64,000 bases of DNA, taken from NCBI RefSeq assembly GCF_002210165.1, contig NZ_AQQP01000003.1:124001-188000 (forward strand). Direction: 5' to 3'. The translations under genes and the position numbers were made by a program. Origin of the DNA: Phaeobacter sp. 22II1-1F12B (lineage in GTDB: Bacteria; Pseudomonadota; Alphaproteobacteria; Rhodobacterales; Rhodobacteraceae). The notes beneath the pieces were generated by a model. The model saw only the letters and a list, made by a program, of their open reading frames with translations, was not told the origin of the DNA and did not search any database. Positions 8,125-16,217 of this stretch are shown here, piece after piece. Each line of letters opens with the position of its first letter. Position 1 is the first letter of the stretch.

Positions 8125-9990
8125 TCACGCGCTCTGCTCATCCAGACCCGCTGCCAACGGCGAAATTTTATCCTGCGTTTTCTTCTCGGGCGGCAGCTTT
8201 TTCGACATATGCACGATCTGCGCGCCCTTGCCGCCAGCCACATCCGTATCCGGCCCGGGAAAGCGCAGCGTGCCGTCCGGGTAGACGATCATCATGATGA
8301 TCGCATCCGGCCGCTGGCCGCGCCAGTCGAGATACGTGAACTCTTCGGAAAGCTTCGTCACGCGAAACTCCCATCCCGCCCGGAAATTGTTCTCCAGCTC
8401 ATCATAGGTTTTGCCTTGCGCAAAAATCCGGCCGCCAAGCGACGCGGGCAGAGAATTTCGCGTTGCATCCGCGTTCTCACGCTGAAGCTGGAAAACATTG
8501 TCGCGCCCGTATTCCGGCCCCAAATCGGTGGCAACCAGCGTGTTATAGGCGTCGTTATCCGACACTGCGACAAGCCGGGCGTAATGCGCGCTCTCAATCT
8601 TCTGCTCGGCGGTTTCGGACAGGACATCTCCGAAAAAGGTATCGATCCCAGCGGTGCGTGCTTCTCTCAGGTGGCCCCGGTTGCCGTCACTGATCAACAC
8701 CGGCACATCGGTCCGTTTGACCGCCTCGGCAAAGGCCGTGCTCCACGGTGACCCACCCACCAGAAGAATACCGGGTTGCTCGGCCCCTCTCAGCCCAAGC
8801 AGCCGTGCGAGCGGGGCCAGCGAGAACCCATGCACCACCACCGTCGCCGCCACCAGCGCAAAGGCAAGCGGGGCGACAAGCGCACCATCCTCGATACCGA
8901 TACCGACCAGCCGGTCGCCGAACAGCCCGGCCACGGCCACCAACACCACGCCACGCGGCCCGGTCAACGCCACAAGCGTACGTTCGCGCCAGTTCACATC
9001 ACTGTTCAACAGCGACAGGTAGACCGTCAAAGGCCGCACGATCAGGATCACGACCACCACGAATATCGCAGCCCGCCATGTCAGCTGCTCAAGGCTCGAG
9101 AAATCGAGCGATGCGGCAAGAATGATGAACACGCCTGAAACCAGCAGGATCGTCGCGTGCTCCTTGAATCGCCGCATCTCGTCATAGGATGGCAGGTTCG
9201 CATTGGCGAGGATCACCCCCATCGCCGTCACCGCGAGCAATCCGCTTTCATGCAGCAGGGCATTACACAGAGCGAATACCCCCAGCAGGAACACAACAAT
9301 GAACGGCACCTTCATGTATTCCGGCACCTTGCCGCGCCGGAATGCCCAGGACAGAAACAGGCCCGCTGCGCTTCCCGCGAGGATGGACACCAGAACGCCG
9401 CCGCCGACGTGGAAAATCGCCTCGCTCGTCGTATCGACGTCAAGGTTAAGAAGCGCGACCACTTCGAAGGCCAGAACCGCCGCCATCGCGCCGATCGGAT
9501 CGTTCAAAATCGCTTCCCATTGCAAAAGCGCACTTGGGCGACGCGAGAGGCGCGCCTGTCGCAGCAGCGGCGCAATCACCGTCGGCCCCGTCACCACCAT
9601 GATACCGCCAAAAACCGCCGAGCTTTCCCAGCTCAGCCCTGCCGCATAATGCAAGGCCAACGCTGACAGCAGCCAGCCAAGCGGCGCGCCGATGACTACA
9701 AGACGCATAACCCCCTGCTGCACTTCGCGCAGCGTATGCAGCGACAGGGTCAGCCCGCCTTCGAACAGGATGATGGCAACGGCTATGGAAATGATCGGCT
9801 GTGTCAGGTCGCCAAATACCTCATTGGGGCGGAATATTCCTAATACCGGTCCGATCAACACCCCGGCCAGCAGCATCAAAACGATGGCAGGCAGTTTGAG
9901 ACGCCATGCAAGCCACTGTGCGCCGACCCCAATCGACCCGGCTAGCGCGATGGCCATTACCGGTGTTATCGCCCCATCCGCAACGGCCAT
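8125..9990 (-). CDS. Cation/proton antiporter with C-terminal TrkA-N-like domain
   Basis: 621 residues. The first ~400 contain about a dozen hydrophobic helices of the monovalent cation:proton antiporter (CPA) type, with FEGGLTLSL, GGIMVVTGPTVIAPLLRQARL and LNDPIGAMAAVLAFEV (the Asn-Asp pair typical of the ion site). From about residue 405 a Rossmann-like TrkA-N/RCK domain follows (PGILLVGGSPWSTAFAEAV ... DNDAYNTLVATDLG), which usually senses nucleotide. K+ or Na+ efflux is inferred; the ion cannot be told from sequence. It lies between dgt and argS, which are more usually adjacent in relatives. Confidence 0.87.
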   Translation of the reverse strand: MAVADGAITPVMAIALAGSIGVGAQWLAWRLKLPAIVLMLLAGVLIGPVLGIFRPNEVFGDLTQPIISIAVAIILFEGGLTLSLHTLREVQQGVMRLVVIGAPLGWLLSALALHYAAGLSWESSAVFGGIMVVTGPTVIAPLLRQARLSRRPSALLQWEAILNDPIGAMAAVLAFEVVALLNLDVDTTSEAIFHVGGGVLVSILAGSAAGLFLSWAFRRGKVPEYMKVPFIVVFLLGVFALCNALLHESGLLAVTAMGVILANANLPSYDEMRRFKEHATILLVSGVFIILAASLDFSSLEQLTWRAAIFVVVVILIVRPLTVYLSLLNSDVNWRERTLVALTGPRGVVLVAVAGLFGDRLVGIGIEDGALVAPLAFALVAATVVVHGFSLAPLARLLGLRGAEQPGILLVGGSPWSTAFAEAVKRTDVPVLISDGNRGHLREARTAGIDTFFGDVLSETAEQKIESAHYARLVAVSDNDAYNTLVATDLGPEYGRDNVFQLQRENADATRNSLPASLGGRIFAQGKTYDELENNFRAGWEFRVTKLSEEFTYLDWRGQRPDAIIMMIVYPDGTLRFPGPDTDVAGGKGAQIVHMSKKLPPEKKTQDKISPLAAGLDEQSA

Positions 9991-10011
9991 TCTGTTATCC
10001 TTTTCAAGCCC

Positions 10012-11178
10012 CTAGAGAGGGGAACGGTTTGGATCCAATTCGGTTCCCAGCAGACGCGCATGTTCCTGCAATGCAAAACGGTCGGTCATGCCGGCCACGT
10101 AGTCCATCACGATGCGGGCAAGCTCTGTCTCGCCGCGAGCTTCCTCAACATCCTTGCGCCACTGCTTGGGCAAAAGCTCGGGATGCGCCATGAAATGAGG
10201 AAACAGATCACGGACCACCTGCGTCACCTGGGCGCGCACTTCCACAACGCTTGGCGCACGATACATGCGTTGGAAGAGAAAGTCGCGGATCTCCTTGAGA
10301 TCGGTAAACACCTCATCCGAAAAACGGATGATCGTGCGCCCTGCCCCGCGTACGTCCTCGACCGATTGCGGGTTGATCTCGTCCAGACGGATGCGGGCAA
10401 AATTGATCACGTCCTCGACCAGTACGCCAAAGAAACGCCGCAGCGCCTCGTGCCGCCGCCGGTAATAGTTCAGCCCCGGGTAAAGCCTGTCCACTTCGGC
10501 AAAATTCTTGTCTAGGATCGGCAATTGGGCCAGCTCATCCGTCGAAAACAGCTCGGCCCGCAGCCCGTCATGCAGATCGTGGTGGTTATAGGCCACGTCA
10601 TCGGCAATTGCCGCCACCTGCGCCTCGGCACTCGCATAGCTGTCGAGTTCCAGATCATGCTTTTCCGCATAGGCCGCCAGCGCCCAAGGCAGTTCGCCCG
10701 TCACCGGTCCGTTATGCTTGGCCAGCCCTTCCAGCGTTTCCCATGACAGGTTCAGCCCGTCGAAATCAGCGTAATGCCGTTCAAGATGGGTCACGATACG
10801 GATCGCCTGCGCGTTATGGTCGAACCCGCCATAGGGGCGCATCAGCTCTTCCAGCGCATCCTCACCCGTGTGCCCGAACGGCGGGTGCCCCAGGTCATGG
10901 GCCAGCGCGACCGCTTCGGTCAGCTCGGCATTCAGCCCCAGCGCCCCTGAAATCGTCCGCGCCACCTGAGCCACCTCGATGGAATGGGTCAGCCGGGTGC
11001 GAAAGTAATCGCCTTCATGTTCGATAAAGACCTGTGTCTTATGCTTCAGCCGCCGAAAGGCGCTGGCATGAATGATCCGGTCCCGGTCGCGCTGAAAACA
11101 CGAACGGAAACTGCTTTCCTCTTCCGGTATCAACCGTCCCCTGGTCTTTGCCGGATCCGAGGCATAAGGCGCCCACAT
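10012..11178 (-). CDS. dgt: Deoxyguanosinetriphosphate triphosphohydrolase-like protein
   Basis: 388 residues. An HD-superfamily dNTP triphosphohydrolase that releases tripolyphosphate and probably controls dNTP pools. The metal-binding residues are visible: R-x-T-H-S-I-E-V-A-Q-V in the first helix, then the paired LAHDLGHPPFGHTGEDAL, and later AAIADDVAYNHHDLHDG. The length matches the bacterial dGTPase-like family (type 2). It is divergent from the IscA-like gene with 81 bases between them, and the next gene downstream starts 22 bases away. Confidence 0.92.
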   Translation of the reverse strand: MWAPYASDPAKTRGRLIPEEESSFRSCFQRDRDRIIHASAFRRLKHKTQVFIEHEGDYFRTRLTHSIEVAQVARTISGALGLNAELTEAVALAHDLGHPPFGHTGEDALEELMRPYGGFDHNAQAIRIVTHLERHYADFDGLNLSWETLEGLAKHNGPVTGELPWALAAYAEKHDLELDSYASAEAQVAAIADDVAYNHHDLHDGLRAELFSTDELAQLPILDKNFAEVDRLYPGLNYYRRRHEALRRFFGVLVEDVINFARIRLDEINPQSVEDVRGAGRTIIRFSDEVFTDLKEIRDFLFQRMYRAPSVVEVRAQVTQVVRDLFPHFMAHPELLPKQWRKDVEEARGETELARIVMDYVAGMTDRFALQEHARLLGTELDPNRSPL

Positions 11179-11259
11179 TGTTACTCATCCTTGTCGCCTG
11201 TCGTCTGAGTTTCTATATTGCAGACCAGAAGATAAGGAAACCGCTGCCGGAGCCCGGAA

Positions 11260-11583
11260 ATGCAACTGCCCCCAAAAGTCACAGATCGCGCGTTCGAACG
11301 TCTCGCCGAAATCGGCGCAGCCACGCAGGGCAAGGCGCTGCGTGTTGCGGTCGAGGGCGGCGGATGTTCGGGGTTTCAGTATGAAATCGCGCTGGACCAG
11401 CCGGCCGAGGATGATCTCGTTCTAGAAGGTCACGGTCAGAAGGTCGTGGTCGACAATATCTCCCTACCCTTCCTGTCCAACGCGGTCATCGATTTTACGG
11501 AGGAACTGATCGGCGCGCGTTTCGTGATCGACAATCCCAACGCGACCTCGTCCTGCGGCTGCGGCACGTCCTTTTCCATGTGA
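11260..11583 (+). CDS. erpA: A-type iron-sulfur carrier (IscA/ErpA family)
   Basis: 107 residues. A-type carriers pass [Fe-S] clusters to target apoproteins. The three conserved cysteines are present: one in VEGGGCSGFQY and two in the C-terminal SCGCGTSF. The N-terminal PPKVTDRAFERLAEI is also family-typical. The position divergent from dgt is common in Rhodobacteraceae, where this gene is usually named erpA or hesB-like. The paralogue assignment within the A-type family is less certain than the family itself. Confidence 0.88.
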   Translation: MQLPPKVTDRAFERLAEIGAATQGKALRVAVEGGGCSGFQYEIALDQPAEDDLVLEGHGQKVVVDNISLPFLSNAVIDFTEELIGARFVIDNPNATSSCGCGTSFSM

Positions 11584-11592
11584 TCTATCGGC

Positions 11593-12504
11593 TCAGCGGC
11601 GGGGCGACACCGCCGGTTGGGCCTTGATATCCTCCGTGGCTGGCACGAACTGATCCCAGATCAGGAACAGGCCCGACCCGATCACGATCGCAACCCCAAG
11701 ATAGGTCTCGGCCCCCGGCACTTCGCCGAAAAAGACCGCACCCAGCAGGACCATCCAGACGAACTGGAGGTTCATCATCGGCGTCACCGCATAAGCCGCG
11801 AGCAGGCGAAGTGCGACAACCAGCAGCCAGCGCGCGCCAAACAGGATCGCCGCATAGGCCGCAACCCAGCCCAGATCGGCGATTGGCATTGGCTTCCAGA
11901 CCAGCGGCAGCACCACGGCCATCGAAACAAGGATCGCGAGGTTAGGATAAAACACCTGCGCCAGCGCGTTGCTTTCCCAGCGTCCGATATAACGCGCCAG
12001 CACGATAGAGAATGTCCCGAAACAGGTGGCGGCAAAGGCAAAGGCATGCCCCCATTGCATCGCGTGTATCCCCTCGGGAAACAGGCAGAGCACACCGGTG
12101 AAACAGGCCATAAGCGCAATCCATGCGCCCGGACGCACCTTTTCCCCAAGGATCAGCCCAGACATCAGCCCCGCCATGACCGGCATGAGACCGATAAACA
12201 GGAACACGTCTGCGAAGGGCAGCAGTTTGAACGCATAAAAGAACGACAGGGCCGCAAGCACCGTCGCAACCGAGCGCAGCCCCATCGCGCGCGGGCACAC
12301 CGTCAGCAACCCGCTGACCTTCGCGCCCGAAAAGCGGTTCGCGCCAAGGCACATCATCACAACCAGAAAGCCGGAAATCGCGTAAAGCTGCGGCGCCGCG
12401 TATCCCCCGGCAATCAACTTGGTGATCGCGTCGGCACAGGAAATCAAAACCGTGTAAAACGCCGCGAGCATGGCCCCCATGAGGGCTTTCTGCGCCCCGC
12501 TCAC
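11593..12504 (-). CDS. EamA/DMT-family transporter
   Basis: 303 residues with about ten hydrophobic helices arranged as two EamA repeats (DAITKLIAGGYAAPQLYAI at the start; GARWLLVVALRLLAAYAVTP and PGAETYLGVAIVIGSGLFLI in the second half). The family exports or imports small metabolites; the substrate cannot be read. It starts with GTG whose bases overlap the stop of the 363-residue gene upstream (GTGA), so the two are translationally coupled. That coupling makes it likely that the transporter serves the neighbouring repeat-peptide locus. Confidence 0.85.
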   Translation of the reverse strand: MSGAQKALMGAMLAAFYTVLISCADAITKLIAGGYAAPQLYAISGFLVVMMCLGANRFSGAKVSGLLTVCPRAMGLRSVATVLAALSFFYAFKLLPFADVFLFIGLMPVMAGLMSGLILGEKVRPGAWIALMACFTGVLCLFPEGIHAMQWGHAFAFAATCFGTFSIVLARYIGRWESNALAQVFYPNLAILVSMAVVLPLVWKPMPIADLGWVAAYAAILFGARWLLVVALRLLAAYAVTPMMNLQFVWMVLLGAVFFGEVPGAETYLGVAIVIGSGLFLIWDQFVPATEDIKAQPAVSPRR

Positions 12505-13592
12505 AGCGCAGCCTCCCGAGCGATCCCATCCTGCTGGCTGGCCCGGGCAAACTGCGCGAAAAAGGCCTCGAACCGGGGGGAACTCGACTGCGCCTCTTTC
12601 AGGATTGCATAGCCTTCTTCGGAAAGGCAGTTCTCGACCAGCGGACGCATCAGGTACCAGTCATCGCTTCGCGACTCCCTCAGGTGGAAAAGATATTCCG
12701 AGATCTGGCGCAGTGGCGCTGCCGCCTGAGCGGGTCGATGAAAGGAAAGACGCCCGGGCGCCACGTCCTGATTGAAAATCTGGTCTCCGCACTGGCCCAT
12801 CGCCCAATTGCCCACGAAATAGGTATGGTAATCGTCTGCCGCCCGCGCATTCTGACCTGTCTCGATTAAGAATTGGTGGGTCTCGCGGGCTAGCCATCCC
12901 TCCCATATCGCCGACGGTTCCACGCCAGCATAGCGCAAGGCGATGCAGATTTCAGCCAGCAGATCGGCGTCCTGATCGAGAAAAGCCAGAAGTCCTGCGA
13001 ATTCAAGACTTTCCTTCGACGCTTTTGTTATCTCGGGGTCACGGCGACCGTATTCGCTCAGGTAAAAGACGATATGGGTAAGCTCGTAACAGGCTTTCTT
13101 GTTGGGAATCGCAAAGGTCCGCGTGCGCTCCATGAACTCGTGCAGCCGGTTCACCAGCGCCGCATCGTCACGCGCATCCCATGCACCTCGGCGTTGCAGC
13201 AACCTGCGCGCCTCGGCGCGTTGCAGATCCGACAGTTCGGCCCCGACAAGCTCTTCGCGCGCCACCCAAGCGGCAAGCGCCTCGCCCTTGGTGCCCGGCA
13301 TGCCCAGATCTTCGAGATCAAGGCAGATCGACAGCAAAAAACGATAGTACTGCGGGAAAAAACTCACCCGACGCTCGACCGAGGCATAGAACCCCTCGTG
13401 CGGGGCCAGCCTCTCGGCACCGACATGGGTGCCTGTACATTCAAGAATGTTCAGCAGCTCGGCATTTTCCTTAAGCCAGAAAACATCGTCGGGAACGCGA
13501 CGCTGGCTGGCAAAGTTCGAGATCAGCGCGCCAAGGCGCTGATCTCGTGTTTGGCGATGGGCGGCCAGGTTCAGGTGGATGACATTCGACAT
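12501..13592 (-). CDS. Helical protein of unknown function in repeat-peptide locus
   Basis: 363 residues, cytoplasmic by composition (no signal peptide or membrane segment) and almost wholly helical. It resembles a DUF6902-type family of Rhodobacteraceae that I recall only by name, so this is a weak label. Possible metal ligands in helical spacing are H151-E152, E170-x-x-H173 (YELTHIVFYLSEYG), E180, E214, E237/H239 and H256. This pattern recalls haem-oxygenase-like di-iron proteins, but that is inference. A GAAAGG Shine-Dalgarno stands about 9 bases before the ATG. It lies 64 bases after the 76-residue peptide gene and overlaps the EamA gene. Confidence 0.6.
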   Translation of the reverse strand: MSNVIHLNLAAHRQTRDQRLGALISNFASQRRVPDDVFWLKENAELLNILECTGTHVGAERLAPHEGFYASVERRVSFFPQYYRFLLSICLDLEDLGMPGTKGEALAAWVAREELVGAELSDLQRAEARRLLQRRGAWDARDDAALVNRLHEFMERTRTFAIPNKKACYELTHIVFYLSEYGRRDPEITKASKESLEFAGLLAFLDQDADLLAEICIALRYAGVEPSAIWEGWLARETHQFLIETGQNARAADDYHTYFVGNWAMGQCGDQIFNQDVAPGRLSFHRPAQAAAPLRQISEYLFHLRESRSDDWYLMRPLVENCLSEEGYAILKEAQSSSPRFEAFFAQFARASQQDGIAREAAL

Positions 13593-13656
13593 ATTCTAGT
13601 ACCTTTCAAATGGCGTCCACGAACGCCGTTCCCACGCAATCGGCCCGGATGGCCGC

Positions 13657-13887
13657 TCAGCTCGCCGAGGAGAACATCCCCGTCAGGGCGCCGCCGGTCG
13701 CCGAAACATCACCGCAGGGCGTCGATGCCGAGGAGAAAAGCGCGGTCGCATCACCACGGATCGCATCCCCTGCCATGCTGGGCAAAGAAGCCGAGGAATA
13801 CATCTCAGTCGCGTCGCCACCGAACATGCTCGCAGTGGGTGCAAGAGAAAAATTGACGTTTTCGTAAGTTTTTTGAAGTGCAGTCAT
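13657..13887 (-). CDS. 76-residue peptide with three ~21-residue repeats
   Basis: A strong Shine-Dalgarno (AGGAGAT, 6 bases before ATG 13887) supports expression. After a leader-like MTALQKTYENVNFSL, the peptide consists of three imperfect units ending in MYSSAS (residues 29-34), LFSSAS (50-55) and MFSSAS (71-76). The last two units are each exactly 21 residues and share a Gly/Asp/Ala-rich middle. There is a single Cys (C58), no signal peptide and no lysine after residue 6. It heads the minus-strand unit with the 363-residue protein and the EamA transporter. The function is unknown. A modified-peptide precursor or a self-assembling repeat protein are possibilities only. Confidence 0.65.
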   Translation of the reverse strand: MTALQKTYENVNFSLAPTASMFGGDATEMYSSASLPSMAGDAIRGDATALFSSASTPCGDVSATGGALTGMFSSAS

Positions 13888-14293
13888 CTGGAAATCTCCT
13901 CGTTTCGAAGTTGGTGGATCACCTCCTCAGGTTTGCAGTTTGACGTCGAGTTACTAAGAGTTTTTTCTGGTGCGCTCCCCAAAGGGACCCAGTTATCCAC
14001 ATCAAAATTGCAAAGCAAAACGATGACGTTAAAGCGTTCCGTCAAGAATCTGGTCAGCGTAAAAATTCTTATCCACAGTCCGCAACTGACTCCGGACATG
14101 AAGCGCATTCGAGTCCGTCTGTTAATCTTCTAGCGCGGATGCGCAGCAGGCCTGATGCGTGTCAGGGTCGAAATTAAGTTGCATTTTTGCAACAACAGTT
14201 TCTGACGAGCGAATCACCTGCTACGCCTTGTCCCGGGCCGCCCGCTGGGTCATAGATCGGGCATCGGAACCAGATCGGGACGGGGCAATCATC
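13888..14293. other. 406-base non-coding stretch between repeat-peptide locus and xth
   Basis: The stretch is more AT-rich than its surroundings and holds the promoter regions of two divergent units. Small open frames on both strands lack Shine-Dalgarno sites and recognisable products. I see no hairpin with a T-run, tRNA or clear operator here. Confidence 0.5.
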
Positions 14294-15073
14294 ATGAAAG
14301 TGGCCACCTTCAACATTAACGGGATCAAGGCACGTGCCGCCGCGCTTCCGGCATGGCTCGATGACGCCCAGCCTGACGTCGTTCTGCTGCAGGAAATCAA
14401 ATCGGTCGACGAAGCCTTTCCGCGCGACCTCTTCGAAGACCGTGGCTACCAGGTCGAAACTCATGGCCAGAAATCGTTCAACGGTGTCGCCATCCTGTCA
14501 AAGTTCCCCCTCGAAGACGTGCGACGCGGGCTTCCCGGCGACGACGATGACGATCAGGCGCGCTGGATCGAAGCAACCGTCGTGAACAAGGAAGCACTGC
14601 GTATCTGTGGTCTTTACCTGCCCAACGGTAATCCGGTGCCGGGGCCAAAATATGACTACAAGCTCGCATGGATGGAACGTCTGCGCACCCGTGCGCAGGA
14701 ATTGCTCGAAGGCGAGGAAATTGCCCTCATGGCAGGCGATTACAACATCATTCCGCAGGCCGAAGATGCCAAACGCCCCGATGCATGGCGCGAGGACGCG
14801 CTTTTCCGGCCCGAAAGCCGCGCCGCTTTCCGCCGCATCCTGAACCTCGGCTTCACCGAAGCCTTCCGCGCACGGGTGCAGGGACCGGGTCACTATTCCT
14901 TCTGGGATTATCAGGCCGGCGCCTGGAACAAGAACGACGGCATCCGCATCGACCATTTCCTGCTGACCCCGCAATGTGCCGACCGGTTGACCGATACCGG
15001 CATCGATTCCGAAATCCGCGGTCACGAAAAACCGTCAGACCATGTCCCGGTCTGGGTCAACCTCGACGTCTGA
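14294..15073 (+). CDS. xth: Exodeoxyribonuclease III
   Basis: 259 residues. The main AP endonuclease / 3'-5' exonuclease type of base-excision repair. The start at ATG 14294 gives the standard MKVATFNINGIKARAAALPAWL; the open frame extends upstream to 14159 but that part is unlike the family. Visible catalytic motifs are NIN at the start, LQEIK (metal Glu), GLYLPNGNPVPGPKYDYK, GDYNIIPQAEDA and the C-terminal SDHVPVWVNL with the Asp-His pair. Single gene by spacing. Confidence 0.95.
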   Translation: MKVATFNINGIKARAAALPAWLDDAQPDVVLLQEIKSVDEAFPRDLFEDRGYQVETHGQKSFNGVAILSKFPLEDVRRGLPGDDDDDQARWIEATVVNKEALRICGLYLPNGNPVPGPKYDYKLAWMERLRTRAQELLEGEEIALMAGDYNIIPQAEDAKRPDAWREDALFRPESRAAFRRILNLGFTEAFRARVQGPGHYSFWDYQAGAWNKNDGIRIDHFLLTPQCADRLTDTGIDSEIRGHEKPSDHVPVWVNLDV

Positions 15074-15199
15074 CGCAACAGAGGCGAGCAACCGACTTGC
15101 AGATCCGGGCAATCCCGATCTAATAGCCTCGCTTTGCCCTCGCCTTGTGTCCGCGCGTCAGGCATCCTACATCTGAATTTCACAAAGGAGTCCGCCAGT

Positions 15200-15442
15200 A
15201 TGGCAATGCAAGCCCATGACATCGAAGCCCTGATCCGAGAGAGCTTTCCCGATGCCAGCATCACCATCACCGATCTGGCCGGCGACGGTAATCACTACGC
15301 GGCCGAGGTGATCGACGAAAGCTTTCGCGGCAAGAACCGCGTACAGCAGCAGCGCGCCGTCTATGCCGCGCTGAAAGGCAAGATGGACGGCCCCGCCGGA
15401 GAGCTGCACGCGCTTGCCCTCACAACCAAGGCACCCGCCTGA
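15200..15442 (+). CDS. bolA: BolA/IbaG-family protein
   Basis: 80 residues. BolA-type proteins pair with monothiol CGFS glutaredoxins to handle [2Fe-2S] clusters and iron sensing. The family signature is present: IRESFPDASITITDLAGDGNHYAAEVIDESFRGKNRVQQQRAVYAAL, including the conserved His used as cluster ligand. A start at 15200 is supported by AAAGGAG (15184-15190), 9 bases upstream. The partner grx gene begins about 110 bases downstream on the same strand, which fits a shared role. Confidence 0.9.
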   Translation: MAMQAHDIEALIRESFPDASITITDLAGDGNHYAAEVIDESFRGKNRVQQQRAVYAALKGKMDGPAGELHALALTTKAPA

Positions 15443-15554
15443 TCCACGCAAATCCGGCCCCCCGTAGACCATGGCCGCCGGAACACCTATATTGGCGCAA
15501 ACGCCACGGCCAAGCCGACCGCGGCCGCGCCACGATGAGCAAAGGAACATGCAA

Positions 15555-15926
15555 ATGACCGAAACCACGGACATCGCCAGCCAGATCCAGCAAACGATCA
15601 CCGCCAATGACGTTGTGCTCTACATGAAGGGCACCAAGGAAATGCCGCAGTGCGGGTTCTCCAGCCGCGTTGCAGGCGTGCTGAACTACATGGGCGTCAA
15701 TTTTGCCGATGTGAACGTGCTGGCCGATGACTCGATCCGTCAGGGCATCAAGGATTTCTCCGACTGGCCGACTGTCCCGCAGCTTTACGTCAAAGGCGAA
15801 TTCGTTGGCGGTTGCGACATCATCACCGAGATGACCCTGTCCGGCGAACTCGATACTCTGTTTGACGATAACGGCGTTGCCTATGACAAGGACGCCGCGA
15901 ACAAGATCCGCGAAGCCAACGGCTGA
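15555..15926 (+). CDS. grxD: Monothiol glutaredoxin (CGFS type)
   Basis: 123 residues. It carries the CGFS active site in YMKGTKEMPQCGFSSRVAGVLNYMG plus the glutathione-binding WPTVPQLYVKGEFVGGCDI. Such proteins bind a glutathione-ligated [2Fe-2S] cluster and cooperate with BolA. I place the start at ATG 15555 because AAAGGA (15541-15546) is 8 bases upstream; ATG 15549 is too close. A strong terminator follows at 15951-15978. Confidence 0.94.
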   Translation: MTETTDIASQIQQTITANDVVLYMKGTKEMPQCGFSSRVAGVLNYMGVNFADVNVLADDSIRQGIKDFSDWPTVPQLYVKGEFVGGCDIITEMTLSGELDTLFDDNGVAYDKDAANKIREANG

Positions 15927-15950
15927 TCTCGCGAACATTATAGACCCATG

Positions 15951-15978
15951 AAAACCCGCCCTCACCGGCGGGTTTTTC
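15951..15978 (+). terminator. Rho-independent terminator after grxD
   Basis: A CCCGCC / GGCGGG stem (15955-15960 with 15967-15972), six-base loop, extended by A-tract/T-tract pairing and followed by TTTTTCTTTT. Confidence 0.85.
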
Positions 15979-16217
15979 TTTTCCTGCCAACCTTTGGTTC
16001 CCGCCGCCAACACCGTTTCCGATCCAGTCAGGCGCAGCTTCCCACCGCAGGTTCAGCTAACCACCCCAATTCTTCGACTTAGGAATTGGTCCCTCAGTTT
16101 TGCTAAATTGGATATATCGACCAAACCATTCTCTTCATAGCGTTCCGCCAACGGCCTGACGCACCAACAGGGTGCAAAAGGACCACAAGCACGCAGAACC
16201 CTGTGAAAGGACCCGAA

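Noticed and set aside
13873-14133. Possible small genes on both strands between the repeat peptide and xth
   Set aside because: No Shine-Dalgarno, no conserved-looking features and mutually overlapping frames.
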